The position numbers and the translations under genes are program-made. The notes beneath the pieces are model-generated. The model did no database searches. It had not been told where the DNA came from and saw only the letters and a list, made by a program, of their open reading frames with translations. Below, piece by piece: positions 35,260-47,329 of a DNA stretch of 64,000 nucleotides. The stretch spans positions 129,606,788 through 129,670,787 of the forward strand of contig OY744521.1 in assembly GCA_963556195.1 (NCBI GenBank). The letters run 5' to 3'. Source of the stretch: Sepiola atlantica (Eukaryota; Mollusca; Cephalopoda; Sepiida; Sepiolidae). The stretch's first letter is position 1, and each line of letters opens with the position of its first letter.

Positions 35260-36370
35260 AACATAGAAGCTGTTACAATGCAAATTTAAAAAATAATAAT
35301 TTTAAAATAAATTACTTAAAATTAATTAAAGTTAACTGCTTTAATGCTTTCATATTTTCAAATTACACAATGCTTCTAAAAAGAACATAATATATATATA
35401 ATTATTTTATTAATAAATAAATACTTTTAATATCCATAGACACATGTATGTTTCGTGTTCCTTACACACGTCAATATAGATGATGTATCTCTACTGCCGT
35501 TCGGACGATTCGAACTCCGGGTCAAAGTATTATGAGACCTGTCTTCTTACGGTTAGGAACATTTACGCTTTGAAATACAAGAGAAATACGTCTTGTATTT
35601 TAAATGTAAACACAAGTTATACATTATTAGAATATTTTCGTAACATGATATCTAGAAATAAAAATGATTTTCTAACGCCGTGGGAAATTATCACATAATC
35701 CAGGAAGATCGTAAAAAGACTTTCTATTATTTATGTCTAACGTGAAATATACGTTGATGAAACTGAACCAAGCCTACGTAAATTATTGCAAACAAAATGG
35801 CGCGTTTTAGATTAGAGTCGGCCTCGTGTTCATCTGATTGTTTCGAAAGTAAATAAGCTGAACAAACATCCTTGCCTGACTGCACCTCCACCCCTTGTTC
35901 GTTCCCCGGGGAGCTTCGTTCCTTTCCGCTTGGAAACCTACAGATTCTTTTACAACGCGGAGATTGTTAACGCTTCTGTGTTATCGGTTCAACTCATCGA
36001 CAGATCTTAACGCGTGTTAAGTTGCCACATAGATAACGGCTAACGAATTTAAAGATTTTTCTGATGGTTCTTTTGAAGACAAAAACAAACATGGCAGCCA
36101 AAGTTGAATAAGTCAAAAGTTTCCGAGTTTGTCTTCATTTGTTCCGGTCTGCTGAGAAAATGAAGCACCGAAGTGGAACTAATTTTATTTCGCTTTGGAT
36201 TAGACTTTTTTTCTGTCTGTTTAAAAATGGCTCACAAGGAAATGAAGTGTTTTACTTGGAATGAATGAAAGATATTTCAGAGAATTAGATTTGTAAAACT
36301 GGCCATACTTGAGTGAGAATTCAGAGCTACATTCAAAGATGAACTCGTAAATTGAAGATAAATTGTCTTT
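35260..36370. other. Unannotated stretch
   Basis: AT-rich, with a slightly GC-richer part at 35800-36180 that includes AAAATGGCGCG. No gene supported. Confidence 0.4.
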
Positions 36371-36373
36371 CGG

Positions 36374-36375
<2 letters not shown>

Positions 36376-36453
<78 letters not shown>
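36376..36453. repeat. (TA)n microsatellite
   Basis: 78 bp of TA. Confidence 0.97.
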
Positions 36454-36457
<4 letters not shown>

Positions 36458-36536
36458 AGTAATATGAAATTAAGAGTTAAACATAATAGACAATTACTTG
36501 GCAAAGGGAAAGCGGTAAAAGGAGAAGTTCCAGAAA

Positions 36537-36539
<3 letters not shown>

Positions 36540-36614
<75 letters not shown>
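36540..36614. repeat. (CA)n(TA)n compound microsatellite
   Basis: About 43 bp of CA pass directly into 32 bp of TA. Confidence 0.97.
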
Positions 36615-36619
<5 letters not shown>

Positions 36620-37009
36620 TAATAATTATTTAGAAAATATTCCAGATTTCACCCAATACACCTTATTATCAGATAATTATCAGACGATTGTTTCTGCCCA
36701 TTCCCCAAAATATACATTTTTCGGGTATACAAAATACCCCAAAAAACTTACGAAAAGTGTTTTTGTAAATTTTTTTTCCTAAAGCGTGTTTAACAGTTGC
36801 CAACCAGGATTCCGATGGGATTCTCCACGTTTAGCCACAAAGAACCGGTTCAAAAACTAAATCTGTTCTCACTTGAGCAGCGAAGGATACGAGGAGACAA
36901 TTCAGGCATAATCAACGGGAACGTAAATGTGGGTTTAGAGGAGATTTTCATCCCAACGTCTAATCGCGGTCTGCCACAGATGTACCATTGTCACTTTCAT
37001 AGTATTATA

Positions 37010-37515
37010 TTTTAATGGGGTTACATCGGTTCTGTTGTCACAAGACTGTCTTCTCCTTTTTAAGGGGGTGGGGCCATCCTCCAGGTATTACATCCTCCTT
37101 TTGGGGAGGGGGTAATGCAATATCTATGCATGGTGTCATAAAACGATCTTCCCAGGGACTACCTTCTTTGTTTGTTTTTAGGTCGGACGATGGGGGTATT
37201 ATCTATTCTGTTTACATGATACCATACTCACAGGCATTACTTACTCCTTTTATGAGGACAATCATCCCAGGTATTACCTCTTTTTAGAGGCAGTATAGTA
37301 TTTGTATCTTCCTCACGATACCATGATTATCTTCTTCGTTTGGGGTAGGGGTAGTGAACTATCTGTTCTGTTGTCATGATATAATCCTCAAAGGCATGAA
37401 CTCCTCCTTTTTTCCAGGGTGTGTTCTTCAAACTACTAATGCTCTCAGTAATATATCTTCCTTTGGGGGGCTCAATGTAGAATATGTTCGTTCAGTATGA
37501 TATCATTTTCACAGG
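37010..37515 (+). repeat. Short-unit tandem array, family T (plus)
   Basis: About seven degenerate units of 65-80 bp. Each resembles TAGTATCTGTTCTGTTGTCA, followed by TGATACCATCCTCCCAGGCA and TTACCTCCTCCTTTTGGGGG. Best-preserved starts are near 37198, 37330 and 37355. Minus-strand arrays of the same family lie at 52455-52660 and 57140-57370. The first part (TAGTATCTGTTCT) equals the U2 snRNA core also seen at 31.4 kb. Confidence 0.75.
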
Positions 37516-37543
37516 CTTGCAATAATATGCGACGAGAGAGAGC

Positions 37544-37551
<8 letters not shown>

Positions 37552-37605
<54 letters not shown>
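37552..37605. repeat. (TA)n microsatellite
   Basis: 54 bp of TA. Confidence 0.97.
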
Positions 37606-37607
<2 letters not shown>

Positions 37608-37921
37608 TCTATTATTTGAATGCGAGATAAATAAATGTAGATTAATCGATAAAGAACGACGATTATTATGTGCCGATCACATTGCGAAAGATATAAAACC
37701 GGAGACTTTCTTGTAATTTGTCGAAGCGACTAACCTAGAAAGAGTGGACTTCAATAGTGGCATTTTAAGTGAAGACGTAGCGCAAGGGGAATTAATTCTG
37801 AACTTTGCGACAAGCCTCATCACCGATACTACAGGCCTAATGGAGACTGGTACACGCTAGCTGACTATCACGAAAATATTTAATTATTGTGTATTAGAGT
37901 AACTGTGGATGTGAACGAGAA

Positions 37922-37924
37922 ATA

Positions 37925-37999
<75 letters not shown>

Positions 38000-38000
38000 T
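37922..38000. repeat. (TA)n(GA)n compound microsatellite
   Basis: TA to 37960, then GA with one AA interruption. Confidence 0.96.
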
Positions 38001-40220
38001 TTGTGAGAGAGAGTTAGATTATGGATTATATTTATCTATAATAAATGCGCGAGACATTCGCACAGCTATTAAGATAAATATACTTTATATTCTTGCATTT
38101 TGTTTTTTAGCGATACACCTGTCCGGGTGTATCTTTCCCCGCACAGGTGATTGCGATTTTACGTGGCTAACGTACACGTGTGTGATAAGAAAGAGATAAG
38201 TATTATAGTGAAGAAACAGTTGGATTTACACACATATACGTTTACTTACAGATAAACAGTTTGTGTTGGATAATGGCCCTATGGGAATGGACGTATCTGT
38301 TGGGAATCGTTGGTTTGACTTGTGCGAATTAACGCGGGTGCAGTCGAGTGCAGATTAGGGCCTGTTCACACAGTCAGAGCTAACAGACGCGACAAGGTTA
38401 CCGTGTGACGAGACCCCAGATCAAGGGTCAGTCTTCACTTGCGAGAGGCTCTGTTACGTCGCGGGCCTTGCGTTGGAAACAGAGGATCCGTGGCGTCACT
38501 CGTGCTTCGTGAGAAGCGAGTTTCGTTAGTATGGTTTTCGGAAGCAAACCGAGGAGACGTGATTGTTAAAAATGTAATTTACAACAGATAAGGGAAATAT
38601 TTCTCTAAGAAAATGTTTCCCTAAGAGGATTCAAGCGTAGATCTCTTCCCCCCTCCACGAGTGATTAGAAAATAATTGTTAACTAGCTACGATAAAGTAG
38701 TAATTTGCTCTCTCTCGACGTAGTGAATCTCCCATTTGATTTGATAACTAACGCTTGAAATAAAAAGTTGAAAATTTAAAGAATAGTTTGTCTTCGGAGT
38801 GCGTCATGAGGCTTTTGTTGCAGACAACGGACGGCGTGGTTCACGGAAGAAAGAATTCATCCACTAGACGACACGGCCAACCCTCTACACGGCAAAGGAG
38901 AAAATCTAAGTTATGCAACAAACACCTTTTTGGGACTGTAACCAGTTGTTTAAGTGGTTTAAGAGAACTGCCGCGGTCAAGGTAGGAGTGGTGGCTATGT
39001 AACATTTGTCGAATCAATCGTTAAGGGAGTAACAGAACATGTTACGTAGTGCACAATATAATTAAAAAAGAATAATAACAGGCATACGAACTGCGTAAAT
39101 GGAATAAGAAAGAACGAATGTTTTCGGAATCGAAAGATTGAGAAAAGGCGTGAGCAATAATTAAGTGAATGTTTTGTTCGTTTCTTGGAGTCTATGCGAC
39201 TTCTACACGTAATTTACAGACAAAGCCTGCTAGGATTTAGGAATGCATGCTTTAAAGTGGAACTTGGACGAATCGTCCGTGCGCTTTGAAATAAGCGCCA
39301 GAAAGATACAGTATTGTTCTGAATTTCTCATACATAGGCAGGACGCGTTTTTTTAACTTCCATACAGGAGTATGCATTCTTTAACGTTAGCCTAGAATAA
39401 ATACAAGAGAGATAACCCAGTTTATTTCGACCCAACAAAGGTATAAATAGTAACATTGGTCGAAAACTCATTACGTACTCGTTTCTAACTACTAGATACA
39501 TGTTTTCCAGATTTTGTAGTTTATTACTGATTAATAAAGGAAGAAAGTAGTCAGAAAATTTTCCTACTCCGCAATAGAGAAAAAAGAAAAAAGACAACAA
39601 TATATTAAAACTTGCTTCTAAAAGAAGAGATTAATGAACATTTCTGTACTTAACTTTTTAACTTTTCTCTACATAGGGCGAGGGAGAAAGATAAACTGTA
39701 AACAGTCTTATACATTTTAATTCAAAGTGAGGAAGAGAAGCTAACAGGAAAAGAAAGTGAAGGTTTCAAATCAATTCAATCCGTATCTAACAGAATGTTA
39801 TTTTTCTGATGGTAATATTAAATAACTGTTTTAAACATACCTTTGGTAATTTTTTTCAAGTAAGTTAAGGTGAATTCTTTATACAAACAACTATCTAAAG
39901 GTAACATTTGTTTTAATTTTAAATTTTAAGTGTGATCTCATACTTGTAATATTGCAGAGACTTATTTCTACTTTGAACCACATGTACATCCCAAATTAAA
40001 GTTCCAGCCTGGTAAACTTTGATTTAAGGCTTGGAAAAATGAAACAATGAAAACAAATATGTGTTCGAAAAGAAATAATGATATTCACAAAAGTTAATGT
40101 ATTACATATTACATTGATTTCTTTGCAAATTACTTCATAATAACCTTGAATTTAAAATATCAGGCCCATAGTCCCCCTTCTCATTCGTAAGCAGAAGTTT
40201 AACAATGTTAAAAAAAAAAT
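38001..40220. other. Unannotated stretch with a CpG-richer part
   Basis: 38330-38540 is visibly richer in CpG than its surroundings. No protein motif, tRNA or terminal repeat was recognised. The rest is AT-rich. Confidence 0.4.
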
Positions 40221-40885
40221 TGTGTGAGACGAATGGGCTGCATAACTCAACGAAATGGCCATAGCTTATACTACAAAAGTGGAGACACCTGTCACCGTGG
40301 CGTTGGCTTTGTAATACACAAGAACATCACAGGCAATGTTATCAGTTTCAAAAGCAAGTCTGATAGAGTAGCTCAAATTACCATGAAAATCAGTGCCATA
40401 TATCATCCTAGCATTATACAGGCATACCTCCCAACCACCAGCCACACAGAGGAAATTGATGACCTTATAACAAACAACACTAAAGTTATGGGTGACTTTA
40501 ACACTAAAGTTGGGAGAGGCCAAGTACTGGTTAGTTTGATCTGGGAAAACGAAATACCAAAAGAGATGCTCGTATTCATTTCTGTGAAAGACATTATGAA
40601 CACATTCTTTAAGAAGAAGTTTAGCAGACGCTGGACTTGGATTTCTCCAAACAGCACGACAAAGAATGAAATCGATTACATACTAACTAATAAACTACAC
40701 AACTTTTCAGATGTCTAAGTCCTCAACAGATTCAACACTGGAAGTGACCACCGTCTGGTACGTGCCTCGCTCTGCATCAACACAAAATTAGAGAGAGCCA
40801 AACACATAAAATGTCCAAAAATGGAATTCGGAAGTCGAGTCGCTGAAGAAAGTGTTGTCTCTATGTTAAATCATGAAACACTGTA
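40221..40885 (+). pseudogene. RTE-like LINE endonuclease relic
   Basis: The plus-strand reading shows the apurinic-like endonuclease domain found at the N-terminus of RTE/BovB-type LINEs. LCETN (catalytic Glu region, about 40221) is followed after a frameshift by GHSLYYKSGD and HRGVGFVIHKNI. Then come VMGDFNTKVG (Asp-Asn motif, about 40485), RRWTWISP and NEIDYIL. After a stop at about 40718 it continues LNRFNTGSDHRLVRASL, with the Ser-Asp-His motif. An uninterrupted 164-codon frame (40224-40718) covers most of the domain. The deletion between GDFN and RRWTW, a stop and a frameshift make it non-functional. No RT follows. Confidence 0.85.
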
Positions 40886-41639
40886 ATGAACTATGTTCTT
40901 AATTGCATCCTATAAAAAACGGAATAAGTATAACTGGATACGTAATAGGTAGAAATAACGTAATCCGATATTCTCGAAAATCAACTGAATGTGTTCGTAA
41001 TATTTTGTATCATGTAATAAATTTATAGTAGCCAAATAGTAAATACTAATGGACACTTTTTTGAAAAGTAGACGACGTTTATTTCTTCCAGGTGTCGATG
41101 AGGAGAATTTCAGTACTGAAGTGTAAGCGGGAAAAGATTTTGCTACACCTTATATGGAGTATGTTTTGAGGAGAGTCAAAGATGATGGGCTAAAAAGTAA
41201 TATTTACGTTACCTTGAGAAAAATAATAACACATTTTCTAAAACACGCTCGAGTGAATAAGCGTAATATAGTGGTGAGTTTAGTAGCCTATGCACTTTTT
41301 TATTTAAGCCTTTTCTATCAAGACAAGTTCGTTAACCATATTGAAGTTTAGTCTATGAGTTATTTTTTACAGTTTTACTTTCAAATCACTATGAGATTTC
41401 CAACCATGAAAACAACATAAACAAACTCATTGGTTTCCTTTTTTAAATACTAAACAATTACTAGATCAAAGATGAAATAATTTCAGACAGAAATGATCAG
41501 TCATATGTCCATGTGTTGGCGTGTGATAACCTTTCTCTTTGAAGCGTCTTGTTTTAATCTGAGAAAAATCCACCTCTCAAAAGTAGGCTTCTGGATTGTA
41601 ACAAAAATTTAAATTGTCCAAGTCTAGACCGAGGACAAA

Positions 41640-41690
41640 AAATATGAATTGTAGCATCAGAACAGATACTACACTATGAAGTTTTAACCC
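41640..41690 (-). repeat. U2-snRNA-like fragment (minus)
   Basis: The minus strand contains AGTGTAGTATCTGTTCTGAT within a region resembling U2 snRNA up to GTCCTCGG. Seventeen nt (AGTGTAGTATCTGTTCT) are identical to U2. Flanks diverge. Confidence 0.4.
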
Positions 41691-41699
41691 GCGCACCAA

Positions 41700-42700
41700 G
41701 TTCTGTAAACTTTAACTTTTCAAAGTCATGTATTTCTTGACTTAGTTTTAAAAGGCCATAAGAAACGAAAGTCATAAAGGAAAAGAAAGTGTAACAGGTT
41801 CTTTTCTTTTTATTGGAAATAATATTTATACAACTTTAAGCTCTGTTTTGATTGCATATCAAGTTTTTCTTATAGTCGCCAAAAAGTCTATCGTATTCCG
41901 ACCTTTTCATGGTGGTCGTAATTGAATTATTTGTTGAAAATAAAACAAACAAACAAACAAACACAGATACAAAAATGTTTTTTTCCAAAGTTTCTTGAAT
42001 TTTCTCTTGTTTTCTTGTAAAAATGTTTGTATTCATTTTTAATTCATATTTATTTCATTTATTTATCCTTCATTCCGCCTATTAGAAATTCTTTTTCACT
42101 TGATTGTCCCCAGCAAACACAATCAATCATTCCCGAATTGGCTTGGTTTCTTTATTGCACATCCGTTCTTGTGGATTATTCAATGCGGGGTTCTTTGTTT
42201 TGTAGACATACGATTTGTAAACGATAAGTTTGAAGACATTTTTTATTTCGTTCATAAAGATGAGATTCTGAAACAAAATATAACTATTTTTGTTCTAAAA
42301 ATGTATCTCTCAATACATCACCCTCGAATACACCTGATAGGCCTTTTCCAAAAAATATAACAAAATAAGAAACGTATCCGTTTACGAGAAGTACTGGAGC
42401 ATTTTCTTTTTCTTTGTTGATTTCTTTGCGAGATAGAATGTTCTCCAAGAATCATGAAATGGCCCGTCTCTGTGATATTGAATGCTGCTACAATTCTTTT
42501 CGTATAATTCCTTTTATTTGTACGAACATCTGTAACAGGTTCTACTCAATAAAATCCGTAAGTATAGAGATATTTATAGACACATGTCACGCGGTGTTGG
42601 ACATTTATTAAGGCTTGATATACCGTGTTCAAATTCCGTCAGGGTTGTGAAGTCACTTTCTTCTCATGGCCATTAGATAATGTATGAATATGTATGTGTC
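41700..42700. other. Unannotated AT-rich stretch
   Basis: Nothing supported. 40890-41635 is also unassigned. Confidence 0.4.
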
Positions 42701-42717
42701 AGTGTATATGTTAATGC

Positions 42718-43089
42718 CTGTGTGTGTGTGTGTGTGTATTTACCTTCTTTTGTCTCGAGAGGCAATGGAGAACTTCTGAAAGGGTCCTTGTTATACGTGT
42801 ATTTTATAGTTTCCCTCCAAGTATAGGATACATCGTAAAGTAGACTGGATAATCAAGCCTTGGATAGCACAAAGAGTCTGGGAGACTGAAAACGAAAAAT
42901 ATAACACTAATTTTCTCTGCTTAAACCGTTCATCTTAGATTTCTTCATGACACTAGACTTACAATACCAGACCACGAATTATGCAGTTAGAGATTACACA
43001 ACTCTTACGTCACTATAAAATCTTTTCAGAAGTTCTCAACTGCCTCTCGAGACAGAAGAAGGAAATTACACCGCACATGCATTCACTGA

Positions 43090-43136
<47 letters not shown>

Positions 43137-43140
43137 GTCT
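42718..43140. repeat. Inverted repeat capped by microsatellites
   Basis: Left arm (TG)n then CCTTCTTTTGTCTCGAGAGG and CAATGGAGAACTTCTGAAA. Right arm is the complement with few changes (TTTCAGAAGTTCTCAACTGC, then CTCGAGACAGAAGAAGG), followed by (CA)n(TA)n. The arms are about 45 bp excluding microsatellites, and the centre about 240 bp. It resembles a fold-back or MITE-like element. No target duplication could be fixed. Confidence 0.65.
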
Positions 43141-43254
43141 ATTGCATTATAAATAATATAAATATAATTTAAAGAATATAGGAGATCAATGATGTGTCAC
43201 TTGTAATAAGAAATCAATATATTTCCCAAACATAGTTTGAAGTCTATTACTACA

Positions 43255-43340
43255 GTTTAAGTGCTACGACCCCCTGGATCTCCAGGTAATCATCATCAGG
43301 AGTATAAACAGACATGTTTCGGCTATAGTCTTATTTTGGC
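43255..43340 (-). repeat. Unknown repeat with hairpin and CTGATGA
   Basis: Minus strand: CCGAAACATGTCTGTTTATA, then CTCCTGATGATGATTACC and a CCTGG/CCAGG hairpin. A related order (CCCGAAACAG..., CTGATGATCCC) occurs on the minus strand at 48045-48085. Probably a dispersed repeat end. Confidence 0.35.
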
Positions 43341-43829
43341 TTAGTCTTGTCCGGTCAAGTTGTTAGGATGGAAACAAAATTATATAAACACAGTAAGATT
43401 AACTCTTATGAACACAAGTTTTACCAAGATTATAGATATATATTTAAAAATAAAAAAAAGATGATGAAAATAAAAATTGGTTAAATTACAATATTTATAA
43501 ACTAATCGGATATTCAAGCAAGGAATATAAAAAAAACGGTTCTTTCCTTAAACTATGGATTTTCAAAGATAATCTCTTTTTATCAGAGGAGAAAAATCAG
43601 TAAAATAATGTACTACTGGTAGCACATATTTGAAAATATAAATGTTGGAAACAAAAGACATCTTCAATGAAAGCTGGGTAGAAGAGACAATTTGTCCATG
43701 CAATTATGCTGGGGATCAATCAGCAATAAGTTGAGCATAGAGTTATAATCCGATAGAATCAAGATAGCAAATATCGAAATCTAAGGTATGAGAGGATACA
43801 TCAGAATGAAGTCCAAAACAAAAAATCAG

Positions 43830-43882
43830 TTGATAAAAAAGTGAGTGAATACTTTTTGGTAGGTCACTCACTTTTTTATCAA
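43830..43882. repeat. Perfect 19-bp inverted repeat (hairpin)
   Basis: TTGATAAAAAAGTGAGTGA (43830-43848) is the exact complement of 43864-43882, with a 15-nt loop. It is directly followed by a (GATA)n tract. There is no T-run to suggest a terminator. Confidence 0.9.
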
Positions 43883-43884
43883 TT

Positions 43885-43921
43885 TAGATAGATAGATAGA
43901 TAGATAGATAAATAGAGATAG

Positions 43922-43974
<53 letters not shown>
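43885..43974. repeat. (GATA)n(GA)n microsatellite
   Basis: Two GATA blocks with an AATAGA interruption, then GA dinucleotides. Confidence 0.95.
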
Positions 43975-43976
<2 letters not shown>

Positions 43977-44484
43977 TTTAGTCGTTAGGTCAACCGGGGC
44001 TAAACCAAACGAGATTCGAAACTGAACCCCAGTGACTGACGTCCAGTAATGAAGCAAGCTTATAATTGTTATTTTAGTTTAATTTTTTTTTATTGTTTTC
44101 CAATTTTTCAAGTTATTTACAGAAACGGATAAAATGTTAGTTATTTCTATTTCAATAAATATTAGAATAATAGTAAATTTTAAAAACAATATCATATCTA
44201 AGTCACGTAAAGGCGAGAAACACACATATACAGAAACACGAGAATTGGTCACATAATTTTATTAATGTAGATCTGGAAAAGAGAGATAAGTCTTATTTTA
44301 ATTTTCAAGTCAGAATAGGCGTTATTCCACTTACATTATCTTAGTTAACCTTAGAAATAAATATCGTAGACGGCCGAAAAAGCATGAGGACATCATTTTT
44401 CAGGAATTAATTATCCACTGGTTGGTGTGTTTCATCGAAAGAAAATCGTTAGTAGATATTAGAATGATAAATATCTTACCTACG

Positions 44485-44522
<38 letters not shown>
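44485..44522. repeat. (TCTA)n microsatellite
   Basis: About nine TCTA units. Confidence 0.95.
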
Positions 44523-44757
44523 GTGACAAAACTGAATGATATACAATAATTTTTTACTCGCTAATGCATTTCTAATACGCCCTTAACTTTTGTTTTAATC
44601 GTTAAGGGATGTTTTATAAACTGTAAAACGGAAAATTAAAACGTACATGCTATAAATTTCTAAAAACACCATATTTGAAAAAATAATAATAAAACGTTAA
44701 AAAAGCATAGTTAATAAAAGTTAGTATTTTTGTATAGTTCAGTTTGTAATGGTCAGT

Positions 44758-44758
44758 T

Positions 44759-44819
<61 letters not shown>

Positions 44820-44827
44820 CTATCTAT
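44758..44827. repeat. (TC)n(TCTA)n microsatellite
   Basis: TC dinucleotides to about 44800, then TATC tetranucleotides. Confidence 0.95.
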
Positions 44828-45150
44828 AACAACGACCTGCAAAGCTTGTTTGTATGTGTGCAATAGCTTTAGTCATGTTCTCTCTCGTTCTTACCGATTA
44901 ACGCGAGTAATTAAATCTAGGATTTTGAATGACACTTCAACATATTGAGATTATCACCAAGAAAAACACCGAACATCCGGCCATGGATAGCAGCCACGTT
45001 CTTGTGAATTCAATAAAAAACAACAATAAAAATACGACACCAGCCACTCGATGTCTCTATTCTTATTGATCAAAAACAAAAGACTCTCCCACTATGCGTG
45101 TGTGTTTCAAGACGGTTTTCTATGTGTGCTTTCCTTATATACATTCAACA

Positions 45151-45171
45151 TACACACCCATACACACCCAT

Positions 45172-45230
<59 letters not shown>
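45151..45230. repeat. (CA)n(TA)n compound microsatellite
   Basis: CACCCATA-interrupted CA units, then CA, then TA. Confidence 0.95.
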
Positions 45231-45334
45231 TCTGCGTGCATGTATGTGTGTGCGTAGTGTAGTAGTGTACGAAAAATTGTTAGACTTTGATCTTCGTTGT
45301 CGTAATTATCTTTTTTTAATTATTACTGTGGTGG

Positions 45335-45415
45335 GAAGGTGACGAGTTGGTAGAGAGTAGAGAACAGGCCGTGAATTTAAGAAGCGGTTTATGACAAGTT
45401 CAAGGTTTTGCAATT
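45335..45415 (+). repeat. tRNA-derived SINE head, decayed
   Basis: GTGACGAGTTGGTAGAG resembles the A-box region of the abundant cephalopod SINE that begins GGCGAGCTGGCAGA. AAGTTCAAGG about 50 nt later stands where GAGTTCAAATTCC is expected. The central part is diverged and the SINE body is absent. Confidence 0.45.
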
Positions 45416-45447
45416 ACAACCTGATCTGTTACATGATCGTAATCAAA

Positions 45448-45495
45448 TCTACTTCCGGCATTCCAGACAAGACAAAATGGCCGCCATTTTGACAA
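45448..45495. promoter_or_regulatory. ETS-like site and YY1-like palindrome
   Basis: ACTTCCGGCA (about 45451-45460) fits an ETS/GABP site. Thirteen bp later CAAAATGGC-C-GCCATTTTG (45473-45491) is a perfect 9+1+9 palindrome holding two opposed YY1-like CCATTTT/AAAATGG motifs. In animals these two motifs often lie near transcription start sites. No neighbouring exon was recognised, so a promoter is only a possibility. Confidence 0.3.
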
Positions 45496-45496
45496 C

Positions 45497-46215
45497 AAAA
45501 CCTCTTCTCTCGCTTCGCTTTTTTCCTTCCTTTTCTATCGCGTTTATTTTTTGTTAAAAAATGTTCCTCTTTTTTCTCTATTAATGCATCTCTTACCCAC
45601 CAAAATATCGTTTTTGTATTAGTTTTCTGGGACTTTCGTTTCACCTTCTTATTTTCCCATCCTACTACCTCTTAATTAGCTTCATATTTATTCTTTTTTT
45701 CGGTTGACTCCTTTCTTTCTTTCCTTTCTTCTTTTGTTTATTTAACTTTTCTATTTAATGCTGTTTCCTTAGTTCTTTGTAGTTTTTATTTGCTTTCTTT
45801 CTTTCTTTAAACATGTTTTATCTCTTTCGCATTCCTTCCTTCATTATTTCATTTATTTTATTTAAATTTTCTCTTTTGTTATTTTTCTTTCCCTCTTCCT
45901 TCCCCTTTCCTTTATTCTGCTTTTCTTGTTTTTATTTCTCTCTCACTTATTTCTGTTTTCTTTTCTTTCCTTGGCGTTTCTCTTCTTTTTTCTCTTTCAA
46001 TCTTCTATTATTTATTCAGCCTTTCCGGCTTCTTTCTTTGATTGATTGATTCATTCCTTCCTTCCTTCATTCATTCATTCATTCATTCATTTTTCTTTCT
46101 TTCTTTCTCACTCTCTCTCCCCATCATTAATTTTATTTAAATTTGATTTTTTACGCCCTTTCGTTCTTCTTTTTTTATTACTTTCTTACTTTTCTTTCTT
46201 TCTAATTTTCTCCGG
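45497..46215 (+). repeat. Pyrimidine-rich TTTC/TTCC/ATTC tract
   Basis: About 700 bp of strongly pyrimidine-biased plus strand with short runs of (TTTC), (TTCC) and (ATTC)n (46065-46090). Long F/S-rich open frames are compositional. Confidence 0.8.
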
Positions 46216-46379
46216 CTAACGCAAAAATAATATTTTCTAATCATATTTTACTTGCTCCATAAAGAATTTGACTGGCAGAAGAGAGACAGCAACAATATTT
46301 GTTTTCATAATAGAACAAATAATTGGATTGCATTCTTTAAAACAACCGCAACGAAAGAGGACAAAAAGGGGGTGGGGAA

Positions 46380-46460
46380 TAATGAACGCCGTCATCACGC
46401 GATTATTAAAACTCAGCTATGACGTCAGTCGCTCTTTTAATCGCTAGTCACGTGACCTCA
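46380..46460. promoter_or_regulatory. Clustered CRE and E-box motifs
   Basis: ATGACGTCAG at about 46418 is a full CREB/ATF palindrome (TGACGTCA), and GTCACGTGACC at about 46447 a full CACGTG E-box, within 40 bp. Motif content only. 46460-46940 shows nothing else. Confidence 0.25.
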
Positions 46461-46938
46461 TGAACATTTTATTATATTATTGTCTTTCAAATCTTCGATT
46501 AAAAAAGGCGTCCGCTAATCTGATTTTCTTTTACTCTACATTCCTTTGAATAAAACCCACATTTAACATAGAAAAAAACTTTTATACACATTTTATTATT
46601 GTCTCTATTTCTATCTATTCGCTTAAAATTAAAAGTTCTTTGAATTTGACGAACATTCGTATACACATTTTATTTGAGTTTCATGTTCATAATTAGTACA
46701 CAGCATTTGACTGTCTCCCTATTCTGCGAGGTGTTTGTCGTTGACTCTGTCGTGCAACTACTTACGAAGCTGAAACCAAATATAAAGTCATTAGGCCAGT
46801 GTAATATACCAAGGACGTGAGTTGTCGCCCTTGAAGCCGAAAACTTAAGCCGAAATTACAGCCCTGACAGGCAAATTTTTACCTTGACCTATGGGGCGCT
46901 TGTTTGTTGTTGTTAAAAATAAGGTGAAACTTACCGAG

Positions 46939-46942
<4 letters not shown>

Positions 46943-47007
<65 letters not shown>
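46943..47007. repeat. (TA)n microsatellite
   Basis: 65 bp of TA. Confidence 0.97.
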
Positions 47008-47010
<3 letters not shown>

Positions 47011-47164
47011 GCTCCTCGAAAAAGTAGAGCACTGTAATGGTAGTATTAACACAGCATGACGTCACTTGCTTTATAATGCATTGTTCCTCCCCTTAAAAAA
47101 ATATAGAATGCCTTGACGTTAAGCCGCCGACAAAAGTGTTAAAATTATCATTGTTTATCAGCTA

Positions 47165-47329
47165 TTTAAAATTGGCCGAGCGGTTAAAACGTCGGATTTG
47201 AGTTGAAAAACACTTGTAGTCCAGGGTTTCGAATCGCATGACCGGTAGTTAATAGTCATATCTCATGCTGAAGAGTCCAGATTAAAAAGGACGAAACGTA
47301 CACGTACATAGATAATAAACAATAACAAA

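Noticed and set aside
38330..38540. DNA transposon end (GGCCTGTTCACAC...)
   Set aside because: No matching inverted repeat or target duplication was found within range.
43290..43330. GAAAC and CTGATGA on the minus strand at 43.3 kb and 48.06 kb as hammerheads
   Set aside because: The two boxes are in the reverse order for a type I fold, and no paired helix I or II joins them. Listed only as an unknown repeat.
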